Shown here: piece by piece, positions 1 to 5,380 of the stretch
Position numbering within the stretch: the first letter of the stretch is position 1
Layout of the letters: the number at the start of each line of letters is the position of its first letter
Assembly (NCBI GenBank): GCA_009777435.1
Contig: WRLW01000086.1
Span: 1 to 6,637, forward strand
Direction: 5' to 3'
DNA length: 6,637 nucleotides
Source of the DNA: Oscillospiraceae bacterium
GTDB lineage: Bacteria > Bacillota > Clostridia > Oscillospirales > UBA929
The notes under the pieces: model-generated
Told to the model about the DNA's origin: nothing
Seen by the model: only the letters and a program-made list of their open reading frames with translations
The model's database searches: none
Program-made: the position numbers and the translations under genes

Positions 1-394
1 TGCCCGCCGCCGGCGTCATGGTCAGCGCGGTATAGCTGGTCAGCTTGGACAGCAGCTTGCCCGCGCTGGACAGCAGCCGGTCGAGATCCGCCATACGGCG
101 GCCGAGCAGCCGGTTCAGCGGCTCCATCTCCTCGGGCGACAACGCGCGCGACTCCATCAGCTCATTGACGTAAAGCCGATAACCGCGCGGCGACGGCACG
201 CGCCCCGCCGACGCGTGCGGCTGTTCGAGGTAGCCCATGCTCTCAAGGTCGGCCATCTCGCTGCGCACGGTGGCCGGCGACAGCCCAAGCTCGCGGCGTT
301 CGACCAGCGCCTTGGAGCCTACCGGCTCGGCCGTGTTGATATAGTCCTCCACTATTGCCTTGAGGATATCCCGCTTGCGCTTGCTGATACTCAT
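1..394 (-). CDS. hrcA: Heat-inducible transcription repressor HrcA (N-terminal part; cut by the left window edge)
   Basis: Reading the minus strand from the ATG at 394 gives an uninterrupted 131-residue N-terminus of HrcA; the family is usually about 340 residues, so roughly the first third is present. HrcA is a cytosolic DNA-binding repressor of class I heat-shock genes (hrcA-grpE-dnaK-dnaJ, groESL) that binds CIRCE operators and is kept active by GroEL. Visible hallmarks are the winged-helix segment with LSPATVR at residues 38-44 and MADLESMGYLEQPH around 47-60, the wing ASAGRVPS at 61-68, then GYRLYVNEL. The segment LTSYTALTMTP near the edge begins the linker to the GAF-like domain. The start is supported by GGAGGG at 399-404, only 4 bases from the ATG. 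A promoter and CIRCE-like site lie upstream, which fits autoregulation. The chaperone genes, if adjacent, would lie beyond the left edge. Identity is confident from family motifs. Confidence 0.95.
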   Translation of the reverse strand, partial: MSISKRKRDILKAIVEDYINTAEPVGSKALVERRELGLSPATVRSEMADLESMGYLEQPHASAGRVPSPRGYRLYVNELMESRALSPEEMEPLNRLLGRRMADLDRLLSSAGKLLSKLTSYTALTMTPAAG

Positions 395-410
395 ATGACC
401 CTCCGAACGG

Positions 411-437
411 CTGTCAGGCATGGGCTTCGAGTGCCAG
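411..437 (-). promoter_or_regulatory. Degenerate CIRCE operator upstream of hrcA
   Basis: On the minus strand this reads CTGGCACTC, nine spacer bases, then GCCTGACAG. The CIRCE consensus is TTAGCACTC-N9-GAGTGCTAA. The first arm matches 7 of 9 positions and the second 4 of 9; the two arms complement each other at 6 of 9. The spacing is exactly nine, and the site begins directly after the -10 box of the hrcA promoter, where HrcA would block transcription. The position makes a real operator likely, but the second arm is poor, so binding may be weak. Confidence 0.6.
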
Positions 438-465
438 TTTATCATTGAAGGGCGGGTTTTGTCAA
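438..465 (-). promoter_or_regulatory. Sigma-A type promoter of hrcA
   Basis: On the minus strand a perfect -35 box TTGACA (460-465) is followed after 16 bases by GATAAA (438-443), matching the -10 consensus at 4 of 6 positions. Transcription would start about 430, inside the CIRCE-like site, giving a leader of about 35 bases before the hrcA ATG. Confidence 0.65.
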
Positions 466-466
466 C

Positions 467-501
467 AGCAGCCGCCTGTCCGTTTGAGACAGGCGGCTGC
501 T
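467..501. repeat. Perfect 14-bp inverted repeat (hairpin) between the small-gene cluster and hrcA
   Basis: AGCAGCCGCCTGTC (467-480) is perfectly complementary to 488-501 with a 7-base loop. CAAC (463-466) could also pair with GTTG (505-508) across a 3-base bulge. It lies between the end of the minus-strand small-gene cluster and the hrcA promoter, where a terminator is expected, and the stem is very GC-rich. No run of T follows it on either strand, so it is not a canonical intrinsic terminator. Its outer edge touches the hrcA -35 box. A terminator that works without a U-tract, or a protein-binding palindrome, are both possible. Confidence 0.6.
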
Positions 502-565
502 CAGGTTGCCAAAGAAGCTTAACTCTTCGGATTCACCGGCATTGAGACCGGCGAGACTGTAAAGA

Positions 566-694
566 TCACGCCGCGTTCGTTACACCTACGACAAGCTGTA
601 CGGGCCGTTCGCACACCAAGGTTTGGTTACTATTACAAGATATACAACCTTGATACTTAGCGATGCGTTCACGAGTATCAGATAAATATGACAT
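566..694 (-). CDS. Small Cys-containing protein, 42 residues, possibly frameshifted
   Basis: The frame opens with ATG at 692-694, preceded by GGAG (704-707) at a spacing of 9 bases, and starts 46 bases after the stop of the zinc-ribbon gene on the same strand. The product begins MSYLSDTRERIAKYQ, has a CxxC pair (GCISC, residues 16-20) and a third Cys at 28, and ends at TGA 566-568. I do not recognise it. After the TGA, another minus-strand frame (open from 626 to the TAA at 519-521) continues with a second CxxC (ACRRCNERG) and ends PVSMPVNPKS. Joining the two by a one-base shift between about 629 and 566 would give a protein of about 58 residues with two CxxC knuckles, a small zinc-ribbon layout. 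So this may be an intact tiny gene, a frameshifted one, or a sequence error. No slippery heptamer for programmed frameshifting is evident. Confidence 0.4.
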   Translation of the reverse strand: MSYLSDTRERIAKYQGCISCNSNQTLVCERPVQLVVGVTNAA

Positions 695-740
695 AGCTAT
701 TTGCTCCTTCATGTAGAATAATTTGCACAATCCGCCTGTT

Positions 741-1154
741 TTATTTTTTTATCTTAAAACCATGTGTGGTAAAACCACAGCTACACACTACCCCAACGAG
801 TGTCCAACCTTCGCCAATCAGTTTATCGATGCCTTCTTTAGCCGTTTTGTAATGAGAAAATGATGACGGTGGGAGCACCTCAATCTCATGCAAATAATGC
901 AGATTAGTTTTTTTGAATGTATAAGTAACTTCAAATTCCGTGCCAGTTTTCTTCAAACCGATGAGTTCCCATCCTTCAGCGTTTAATTTTTCAAGTTGCT
1001 GTTTAGCAACTTCAAATCTTAAATCTTGACCATCATGCGGGTGGCTAACAGTTGTAATATAGTCACCTGCTACATCATGTCCACACCCTGGACAAGCCTT
1101 TGCTTCACTTGAAACATCACGACCGCAAAGAGAACATTTTACCAAAGTAGCCAT
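741..1154 (-). CDS. Zinc-ribbon protein with two DUF4177-like units
   Basis: This 137-residue cytosolic protein has no signal peptide or membrane segment. A zinc ribbon lies at residues 7-25: Cys7, Cys10, Cys21 and Cys24 in the order CSLCG...CPGCGH, the pattern of the short zinc ribbons found at the N-termini of many bacterial proteins. Two similar units follow, about 32-82 and 87-137, with matching cores LEKLNAEGWELIGL and IDKLIGEGWTLVGVV. The GW-plus-hydrophobic pattern and the following beta strand (EVTYTFKK) resemble DUF4177, a small alpha-beta family of unknown role. A further CSCG lies at 124-127. The start is fixed by GGAGG at 1163-1167, 8 bases upstream. It begins 30 bases after the stop of the repeat-protein gene, so the two are probably co-transcribed. 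Base composition is clearly more A+T-rich than the flanks, which may indicate transfer. Function unknown; a regulatory or protein-binding role is only a guess. Confidence 0.8.
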   Translation of the reverse strand: MATLVKCSLCGRDVSSEAKACPGCGHDVAGDYITTVSHPHDGQDLRFEVAKQQLEKLNAEGWELIGLKKTGTEFEVTYTFKKTNLHYLHEIEVLPPSSFSHYKTAKEGIDKLIGEGWTLVGVVCSCGFTTHGFKIKK

Positions 1155-1184
1155 CGTTTGAACCTCCGTTTTATCGTTATTTTG

Positions 1185-1427
1185 TTACTCCACCGTATAC
1201 TTCCAATTCCCATGCACATCGTAGAAATGCTTGCCCCGCATTTCGCCCTGCCTGTTTCCTTGCGCGTCGTATAGGTGGCCGCCGCGAAACTCGCCAATGT
1301 AATTACCGCCTGTGTCGTACAAGCGATTCCCCCGGATGCTGCTGCCCCAGTTTCCGTAAACGTCCCGGAGCTGTTCTCCTTCGGCGCGGCCTATCATATT
1401 GCCGCCGGTATCACGAATGATTGGCAT
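1185..1427 (-). CDS. Small repeat protein resembling 4-fold beta-flower proteins
   Basis: This 80-residue protein is almost wholly built of a 16-residue unit. After MPI, units run at residues 4-19, 20-35, 36-51 and 52-67, with a partial fifth at 68-80. The shared pattern is (I/L/F)-(R/Y)-D-x-x-G-N-x-x-G-x-x-x-G, for instance LYDTGGNYIGEFRGGH. Repeats of this YDxxGNxxG type occur in small bacterial proteins described as 4-fold beta-flower domains, thought to fold as a closed ring of beta hairpins; I assign it by pattern only. There is no signal peptide or membrane segment. An in-frame TAG directly precedes the few codons before the ATG, so this is the only start; the ribosome site is an unusual G-rich run (GGGGGTGGG). 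It is the first gene of the small cluster and sits 21 bases downstream of one copy of the control-region palindrome. Function unknown. Confidence 0.75.
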   Translation of the reverse strand: MPIIRDTGGNMIGRAEGEQLRDVYGNWGSSIRGNRLYDTGGNYIGEFRGGHLYDAQGNRQGEMRGKHFYDVHGNWKYTVE

Positions 1428-1448
1428 GAACCCACCCCCATCAGCACG

Positions 1449-1475
1449 CTATCAAAACCTATACCTTTTGATAGT
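1449..1475. repeat. Imperfect copy of the control-region palindrome (near the minus-strand cluster)
   Basis: The half-sites CTATCAAAA (1449-1457) and TTTTGATAG (1466-1474) are perfect inverted repeats around CCTATACC. The 27 bases match 1616-1642 except at 1458-1459, where CC replaces GG. The site lies 21 bases upstream of the ATG of the repeat-protein gene. On the minus strand its centre contains TATAGG, which could serve as a poor -10 box, so a protein bound here could block transcription of the cluster. No convincing -35 partner is visible. Confidence 0.8.
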
Positions 1476-1569
1476 TGCCTCCAAAGCCGTTTTCGGACGC
1501 GCGGAACGCGCCCCGGCACGCGAATTTTGCGGGGTTTTACAAAAATTTAAGAAATTTCGGCGAAATCGC

Positions 1570-1599
1570 TTGACATATGGCGGCAACATATGGTATTAT
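1570..1599 (+). promoter_or_regulatory. Strong sigma-A type promoter for the GH94 operon
   Basis: A perfect -35 box TTGACA (1570-1575) is followed after 18 bases by TATTAT (1594-1599), preceded by TG in the extended -10 position (TGGTATTAT). The spacer contains the direct repeat CATATGG (1574-1580 and 1587-1593). An A/T-rich stretch at about 1540-1559, just upstream of the -35 box, could act as an UP element. Transcription would begin at about 1606, immediately before the 38-bp palindrome, leaving a leader of about 120 bases before the GH94 start. Confidence 0.75.
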
Positions 1600-1609
1600 T
1601 TTTAGCGCG

Positions 1610-1647
1610 AACGAACTATCAAAAGGTATACCTTTTGATAGTTCGTT
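1610..1647. repeat. Perfect 38-bp palindrome (operator, or leader hairpin)
   Basis: AACGAACTATCAAAAGGTA (1610-1628) is followed with no spacer by its exact complement (1629-1647). It begins a few bases after the predicted start of transcription, an ideal place for a repressor operator. As RNA it would fold into a long A/U-rich stem-loop followed by TTAATTTTG, a weak U-rich tail, so an attenuator is also possible. A 27-base near-copy lies at 1449-1475. The length and perfect symmetry exceed those of typical LacI- or GntR-family operators, so a palindromic repeat element is a third possibility. Confidence 0.85.
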
Positions 1648-1653
1648 AATTTT

Positions 1654-1686
1654 GCCGGCAGGGGGGATAGCTTATTTCTTGCCGGC
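1654..1686. repeat. 7-bp inverted repeat in the GH94 leader
   Basis: GCCGGCA (1654-1660) and TGCCGGC (1680-1686) are perfect complements separated by 19 bases. The second arm lies directly upstream of the extended -10 motif at 1688-1696. It may be a regulator site or a leader stem; the sequence does not decide between these. Confidence 0.45.
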
Positions 1687-1687
1687 G

Positions 1688-1696
1688 TGGTATAAT
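1688..1696 (+). promoter_or_regulatory. Second, extended -10 promoter close to the GH94 start
   Basis: TGGTATAAT holds a perfect -10 hexamer (1691-1696) with the extended TG motif. The -35 region at about 1668-1673 (TAGCTT) is poor, as is common for extended -10 promoters. Transcription would start at about 1703, downstream of the palindrome, giving a leader of about 25 bases that still includes the ribosome binding site AGGGG (1716-1720). Confidence 0.55.
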
Positions 1697-1727
1697 TGTC
1701 CGAACATATCGGAAAAGGGGCAAAGTT

Positions 1728-4109
1728 ATGCAATACGGTCATTTCGACGACAAAAACAGGGAATACGTTATCACCGACCCGGCAACGCCGTCAGCGTGGG
1801 CCAACTATCTTGGCTCTCCTGAATACGGCGCCATAATCTCAAACAACGCGGGCGGCTACAGCTTTGTAAAATCCGGCGCGAAGGGGCGCATTATCCGCTA
1901 CCGTTTCAACTCGGTGACGGCTGACCAGCCGGGCAGGTACATATACATACGCGACGCCGAGGACGGCGATTTCTGGTCGGCGTCGTGGATGCCCGTCGGC
2001 AAGCCGCGAGACGCCTACCGCTCGGAATGCCGCCACGGCACGGCTTATACGCTCATAAGCTCCCAATACGGCGGCATCGAGACCGAAACGCTGTATTATG
2101 TCCCGCTCGGGGCTTCGCATGAGGTTTGGAGGCTCAAGATTACCAACACGGGCGCGCGCCCGCGCAAGCTGGCCGTCACGGGCTATGCGGAATTCACCAA
2201 CGATTCAAATTACGAGCAGGATCAGGTTAACCTGCAATACACGCTGTTCATATCGCGCACCTATTTCAAGGGCGACCATATTTTGCAGGTCTTGAATGAA
2301 AACTTTGCCGACCCTAACAAGGAGCGTTTCTTTGGCTTGGCCGGCACGCCAGTCGCGGCCTACTGCGGCGACAGGGATAAATTCGTGGGCGCGTACCGCG
2401 GCTACGCCGACCCCGCCGGAATCTCCGGCGGCCTGAAAAACGACCTTAACTACAACGGGAATTCCTGCGGCGCGCTGTGCAGCGATATTGAGCTGGCGCC
2501 GGGTGAAACTAAGGAGCTTATCTATCTGCTGGGCCAAAAACGCGGCTCCGAGGCGGCGGCGCTCGTCGGCGGCTATAAGAAGCCGGGCCGCGCGGACGAG
2601 GAGCTTGCGGCGCTCAAGGCGTTCTGGCACGGCAAGTTGGACAACCTGCGGGTAAACACGCCCGACCATAAGTTTAACAGCATGGTAAACGTGTGGAACG
2701 CCTACCAGTGCTTCATCACGTTTATATGGTCGCGCGCCGCGTCGTTCCAATACTGCGGCCTGCGCAACGGATACGGTTATCGCGACACCGTTCAGGATAT
2801 ACAGGGCATTATACATCTGGCGCCGGAAATGGCGCGCGGGCAGATTGAGTTCATGCTGTCCGCGCAGGTGTCCAACGGCGCGGGCCTGCCTCTGGTGAAG
2901 TACAACCACGCGCCCGGCAGGGAAACCACGCCCGACGACGCCGCATACATCAAGGAAACCGGGCACCCGAGCTACCGCGCCGACGACGCGCTGTGGCTGT
3001 TCCCGACGGTCAGGAAATACATCGACGAGTCGGGGGATACCGCCTTTCTCGATAAAGAGATACTGTTCGCCGACCGCGAGGAGAAGGCGTCGGTGTATGA
3101 ACATCTGAAGCGCGCCATAAAGTTCTCGATGGACAATCTCGGCGCGCACGGTATGCCCGCCGGCCTGCACGCCGACTGGAACGACTGCCTGCGCTTGGGC
3201 AAAAAAGGCGAATCCACCTTCGTACTGTTCCAGCTTTACTACGCCGCGCGTATCCTCAGGGACTACGCGGTATTGAAAAACGACGGCGCTTATGTCGAAT
3301 GGCTCGATAAAACAATAGAGGAGCTGGGCGGCAAGGCCGCCCTGTGCTGGGACGGCGACCGCTGGATACGCGGCTTCAGGGAGGACGGCGCCATAATAGG
3401 CAAGCGCGGCGACCCCGAGGCGTCGATGTGGCTCAACCCGCAGTCGTGGGGCGTCATTTCGGGCGTGTCCACACCCGAACGCGCCGAAATATCTATGGAC
3501 TCGGTATACAGGGAGCTGAACACGCCTTATGGGACGATGGTCATGCACCCGCCCTATAAAAAGCACGCGTTCGACGGCGCGCTGATGCTGTGCTTCAACG
3601 GCGGCACAAAAGAAAACGCCGGCATCTTCTCTCAGACGCAGGGCTGGGCCATACTGGCCGAGGCCCTGCTGGGACACGGCGACAGGGCGTTTGAATACTG
3701 GCGCAAGGCCAGCCCGGCGTATATGAACGAGGACGCCGACCGCCGCGTGCTGGAGCCGTATGTCCACGGCCAGTTCATAGAGGGCAGGGACAGCCCGTTT
3801 GCCGGCCGCGCGCATGTGCATTGGCTGACCGGCACGGCGTCCACCGTCATGGTGGGCACGGTCGAGGGCATACTGGGCCTTAGACCGTCGCCGGACGGCA
3901 TTGTTATAGACCCGTCGATACCGGGCGATTGGACTGATTGGAGCATGGTCAAAAAGCTGCGCGGCAAGACGCTGAACATAAAGGTGTCCAACCCGGACGG
4001 CCGGCGGCACGGCGTGAAGGCCGTTACGGTAAACGGTCAAAGGCTCGGCGGCGCGTTTATACCCGACGCCGCGCTGAAAGCCGAAAACGACATACTGATC
4101 GAGATGTAA
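1728..4109 (+). CDS. Glycoside hydrolase family 94 disaccharide phosphorylase (cellobiose / chitobiose / laminaribiose type)
   Basis: This 793-residue protein is near the usual 800-residue length of GH94 enzymes, which reversibly split a beta-linked disaccharide with inorganic phosphate, inverting the configuration to give an alpha-sugar 1-phosphate. No signal peptide is present, so it acts in the cytosol on imported sugar. An N-terminal beta-sandwich (about 5-265; opening GHFDDKNREYVIT, then NAGGYSF) precedes a helical linker and an (alpha/alpha)6 barrel (about 300-735). Key positions are the phosphate-binding Arg352 in GYRDT, HADWNDCL with Trp484 and the catalytic acid Asp486, and LTGT with Thr701-Gly702. 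The residue matching phosphate-binding His644 of Vibrio chitobiose phosphorylase is Gln636. CSCG-like zinc features are absent. The start has AGGGG 7 bases upstream. Substrate cannot be fixed by eye: features such as EASVYEH and the LGKKGES loop recall chitobiose phosphorylase, but laminaribiose, cellobiose or cellobionate are possible. The methyltransferase gene follows after 3 bases. Confidence 0.93.
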   Translation: MQYGHFDDKNREYVITDPATPSAWANYLGSPEYGAIISNNAGGYSFVKSGAKGRIIRYRFNSVTADQPGRYIYIRDAEDGDFWSASWMPVGKPRDAYRSECRHGTAYTLISSQYGGIETETLYYVPLGASHEVWRLKITNTGARPRKLAVTGYAEFTNDSNYEQDQVNLQYTLFISRTYFKGDHILQVLNENFADPNKERFFGLAGTPVAAYCGDRDKFVGAYRGYADPAGISGGLKNDLNYNGNSCGALCSDIELAPGETKELIYLLGQKRGSEAAALVGGYKKPGRADEELAALKAFWHGKLDNLRVNTPDHKFNSMVNVWNAYQCFITFIWSRAASFQYCGLRNGYGYRDTVQDIQGIIHLAPEMARGQIEFMLSAQVSNGAGLPLVKYNHAPGRETTPDDAAYIKETGHPSYRADDALWLFPTVRKYIDESGDTAFLDKEILFADREEKASVYEHLKRAIKFSMDNLGAHGMPAGLHADWNDCLRLGKKGESTFVLFQLYYAARILRDYAVLKNDGAYVEWLDKTIEELGGKAALCWDGDRWIRGFREDGAIIGKRGDPEASMWLNPQSWGVISGVSTPERAEISMDSVYRELNTPYGTMVMHPPYKKHAFDGALMLCFNGGTKENAGIFSQTQGWAILAEALLGHGDRAFEYWRKASPAYMNEDADRRVLEPYVHGQFIEGRDSPFAGRAHVHWLTGTASTVMVGTVEGILGLRPSPDGIVIDPSIPGDWTDWSMVKKLRGKTLNIKVSNPDGRRHGVKAVTVNGQRLGGAFIPDAALKAENDILIEM

Positions 4110-4112
4110 TAA

Positions 4113-5219
4113 ATGGAGCGCAATGATTCCGCCGCGTATCTGTCGGAGCAGATAATCACATATATAGGCAACAAACGCGGCCTGCTGGATCATCTTTTCG
4201 CGGTGTTCAGCGATATACAGGCCGCGTTGGGCAAAGAGCGGCTTGTGTGCGCGGATATATTTTCCGGCTCCGGCTCCGTCGCCAGACTGCTAAAGCAATT
4301 TTCGTCGTTTATTATCGCGAATGATTTGGAATATTACAGCCAAATCATAAATTCCTGCTATTTGAGCAACGCGTCCGAGTTTGACGAGGACATATACCAA
4401 CACAACGCGGGAATAATAAACCGCAAGCTGAGCGGCGGCCTGATACGCGGCATTATATCCAACAATTACGCGCCGGCGGACGACAACGCCGTCATGAGGG
4501 GCGAACGTGTCTTTTTCACGGCCCGAAACGCTATGATCATTGATACCATACGCGCGGCCATTGACGGCGTTGACCCGTTATACAGGAGATATTTCCTCGC
4601 CCCTCTGCTTTATGAGGTTTCGGTGCATAACAATACCGGCGGCGTGTTCAAGGGGTTCTATAAAGACGGGAGCAATATCGGAAAATTCGGCGGCGGCGGC
4701 GGGCACGCCCTGTCGCGGATAATGGGCGAGATCACCCTGCAAAAGCCGGTGTTCTCGCGCCATGAAACCGACTATCAGGTGTTCAGGACGGACGCGAATA
4801 CGCTTGCCGGGCGGCTGCCGCCCGGGCTTGACCTGCTGTATATCGACCCGCCGTATAATCAGCACCCCTATGGCTCAAATTATTTTATGCTCAACACTGT
4901 CGCGGCGCAGAAGCTTGGGAGCAATCTGAGCGCCGTGTCGGGAATACCCTCTGACTGGAACCGGTCGGAGTATAACAGGCGCCGCTCGGCGCTGCCTAAG
5001 CTTGAATCGCTTATAGCCGAGGCGAGGAGCAAATACACGGTGTTGTCATACAACTCAGAGGGCTTCATCTCGTATCCTGAGGTCGCCGAAACGCTCGGCA
5101 AATACGGAACGGTTTACGCCCATGAGATAAGGTACAACACCTATCGCGCAAGCAGAAACCTGTCCGCGAGGCCGAAGCATGTAAACGAATATATTTTTGT
5201 ATTGAAGCGAAGGGTCTGA
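4113..5219 (+). CDS. D12-class adenine-specific DNA methyltransferase (apparently solitary)
   Basis: This 368-residue protein transfers a methyl group from S-adenosylmethionine to N6 of adenine in a specific DNA site. Motifs occur in the Dam-like (alpha group) order: motif X YIGNKRGLL at residues 17-25; motif I DIFSGSGS at 48-55, which binds the cofactor; and the catalytic motif IV DPPYN at 245-249, extended as DPPYNQHPYGSNYFMLNT, a form common in the MethyltransfD12 family. Near the C-terminus are LSYNSEGF and a basic segment that may touch DNA. No restriction endonuclease gene lies on either side within the window, so it may be a solitary methylase used for regulation, repair or phage defence. 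The ATG follows the GH94 stop after 3 bases with no good ribosome binding site, which implies translational coupling. The recognition site cannot be read from sequence. Base composition resembles that of its neighbour. Confidence 0.92.
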   Translation: MERNDSAAYLSEQIITYIGNKRGLLDHLFAVFSDIQAALGKERLVCADIFSGSGSVARLLKQFSSFIIANDLEYYSQIINSCYLSNASEFDEDIYQHNAGIINRKLSGGLIRGIISNNYAPADDNAVMRGERVFFTARNAMIIDTIRAAIDGVDPLYRRYFLAPLLYEVSVHNNTGGVFKGFYKDGSNIGKFGGGGGHALSRIMGEITLQKPVFSRHETDYQVFRTDANTLAGRLPPGLDLLYIDPPYNQHPYGSNYFMLNTVAAQKLGSNLSAVSGIPSDWNRSEYNRRRSALPKLESLIAEARSKYTVLSYNSEGFISYPEVAETLGKYGTVYAHEIRYNTYRASRNLSARPKHVNEYIFVLKRRV

Positions 5220-5284
5220 GGATGGCGTATCATGCCGTAAAACCGGGCATACACGCTCTGTTCGCGGACTTTTGTGGAATATTA

Positions 5285-5313
5285 TTGTTTTTCCGCGGCG
5301 GATATGGTATACT
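5285..5313 (+). promoter_or_regulatory. Promoter of the ABC transporter operon
   Basis: TTGTTT (5285-5290; TTG of the -35 consensus) is followed after 17 bases by TATACT (5308-5313), which matches the -10 consensus at 5 of 6 positions and carries the extended motif TGG directly before it. The start of transcription would be about 5320, leaving a leader of about 75 bases. It lies in the gap after the methyltransferase stop and shows that the transporter can be expressed independently. Confidence 0.65.
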
Positions 5314-5326
5314 GAGAAAATCATTT

Positions 5327-5356
5327 GCGGCAGGCGGGGCGCGCGCAAAGTGCCGC
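5327..5356 (+). other. Possible leader hairpin of the ABC operon
   Basis: GCGGCA (5327-5332) can pair with TGCCGC (5351-5356) around an 18-base, GC-rich loop. There is no U-run behind it, so it is not a terminator. It sits just after the predicted start of transcription and may be chance in this GC-rich stretch. Confidence 0.25.
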
Positions 5357-5380
5357 CGCGCGAGAAGAACTGAGAAAATT

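Noticed and set aside
215..448. A 77-codon plus-strand frame over the start of hrcA
   Set aside because: It lies antisense to a certain HrcA coding sequence and across its promoter, with no ribosome binding site or recognisable motif.
502..740. A tRNA or other structured RNA in the gap before the small-gene cluster
   Set aside because: GTTCGTTACACC near 575 faintly recalls a T-loop, but no acceptor stem, D-loop or anticodon arm could be assembled around it.
1275..1822. Three overlapping plus-strand frames of 68-91 codons through the control region
   Set aside because: They run antisense to the repeat-protein gene, or across promoters, palindromes and the GH94 start. None has a convincing ribosome site or family likeness.
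2205..4193. A 662-codon open frame on the minus strand opposite the GH94 gene
   Set aside because: It shows no recognisable motif and has an unnatural Val/Ala/Arg-rich composition, as expected of an antisense shadow of a GC-rich gene. The plus-strand frame has clear GH94 catalytic motifs.
5220..5260. A terminator after the methyltransferase gene (ATGCC and GGCAT near 5231-5250)
   Set aside because: The stem is only 5 bp and no T-run follows, so it cannot be supported as a terminator.
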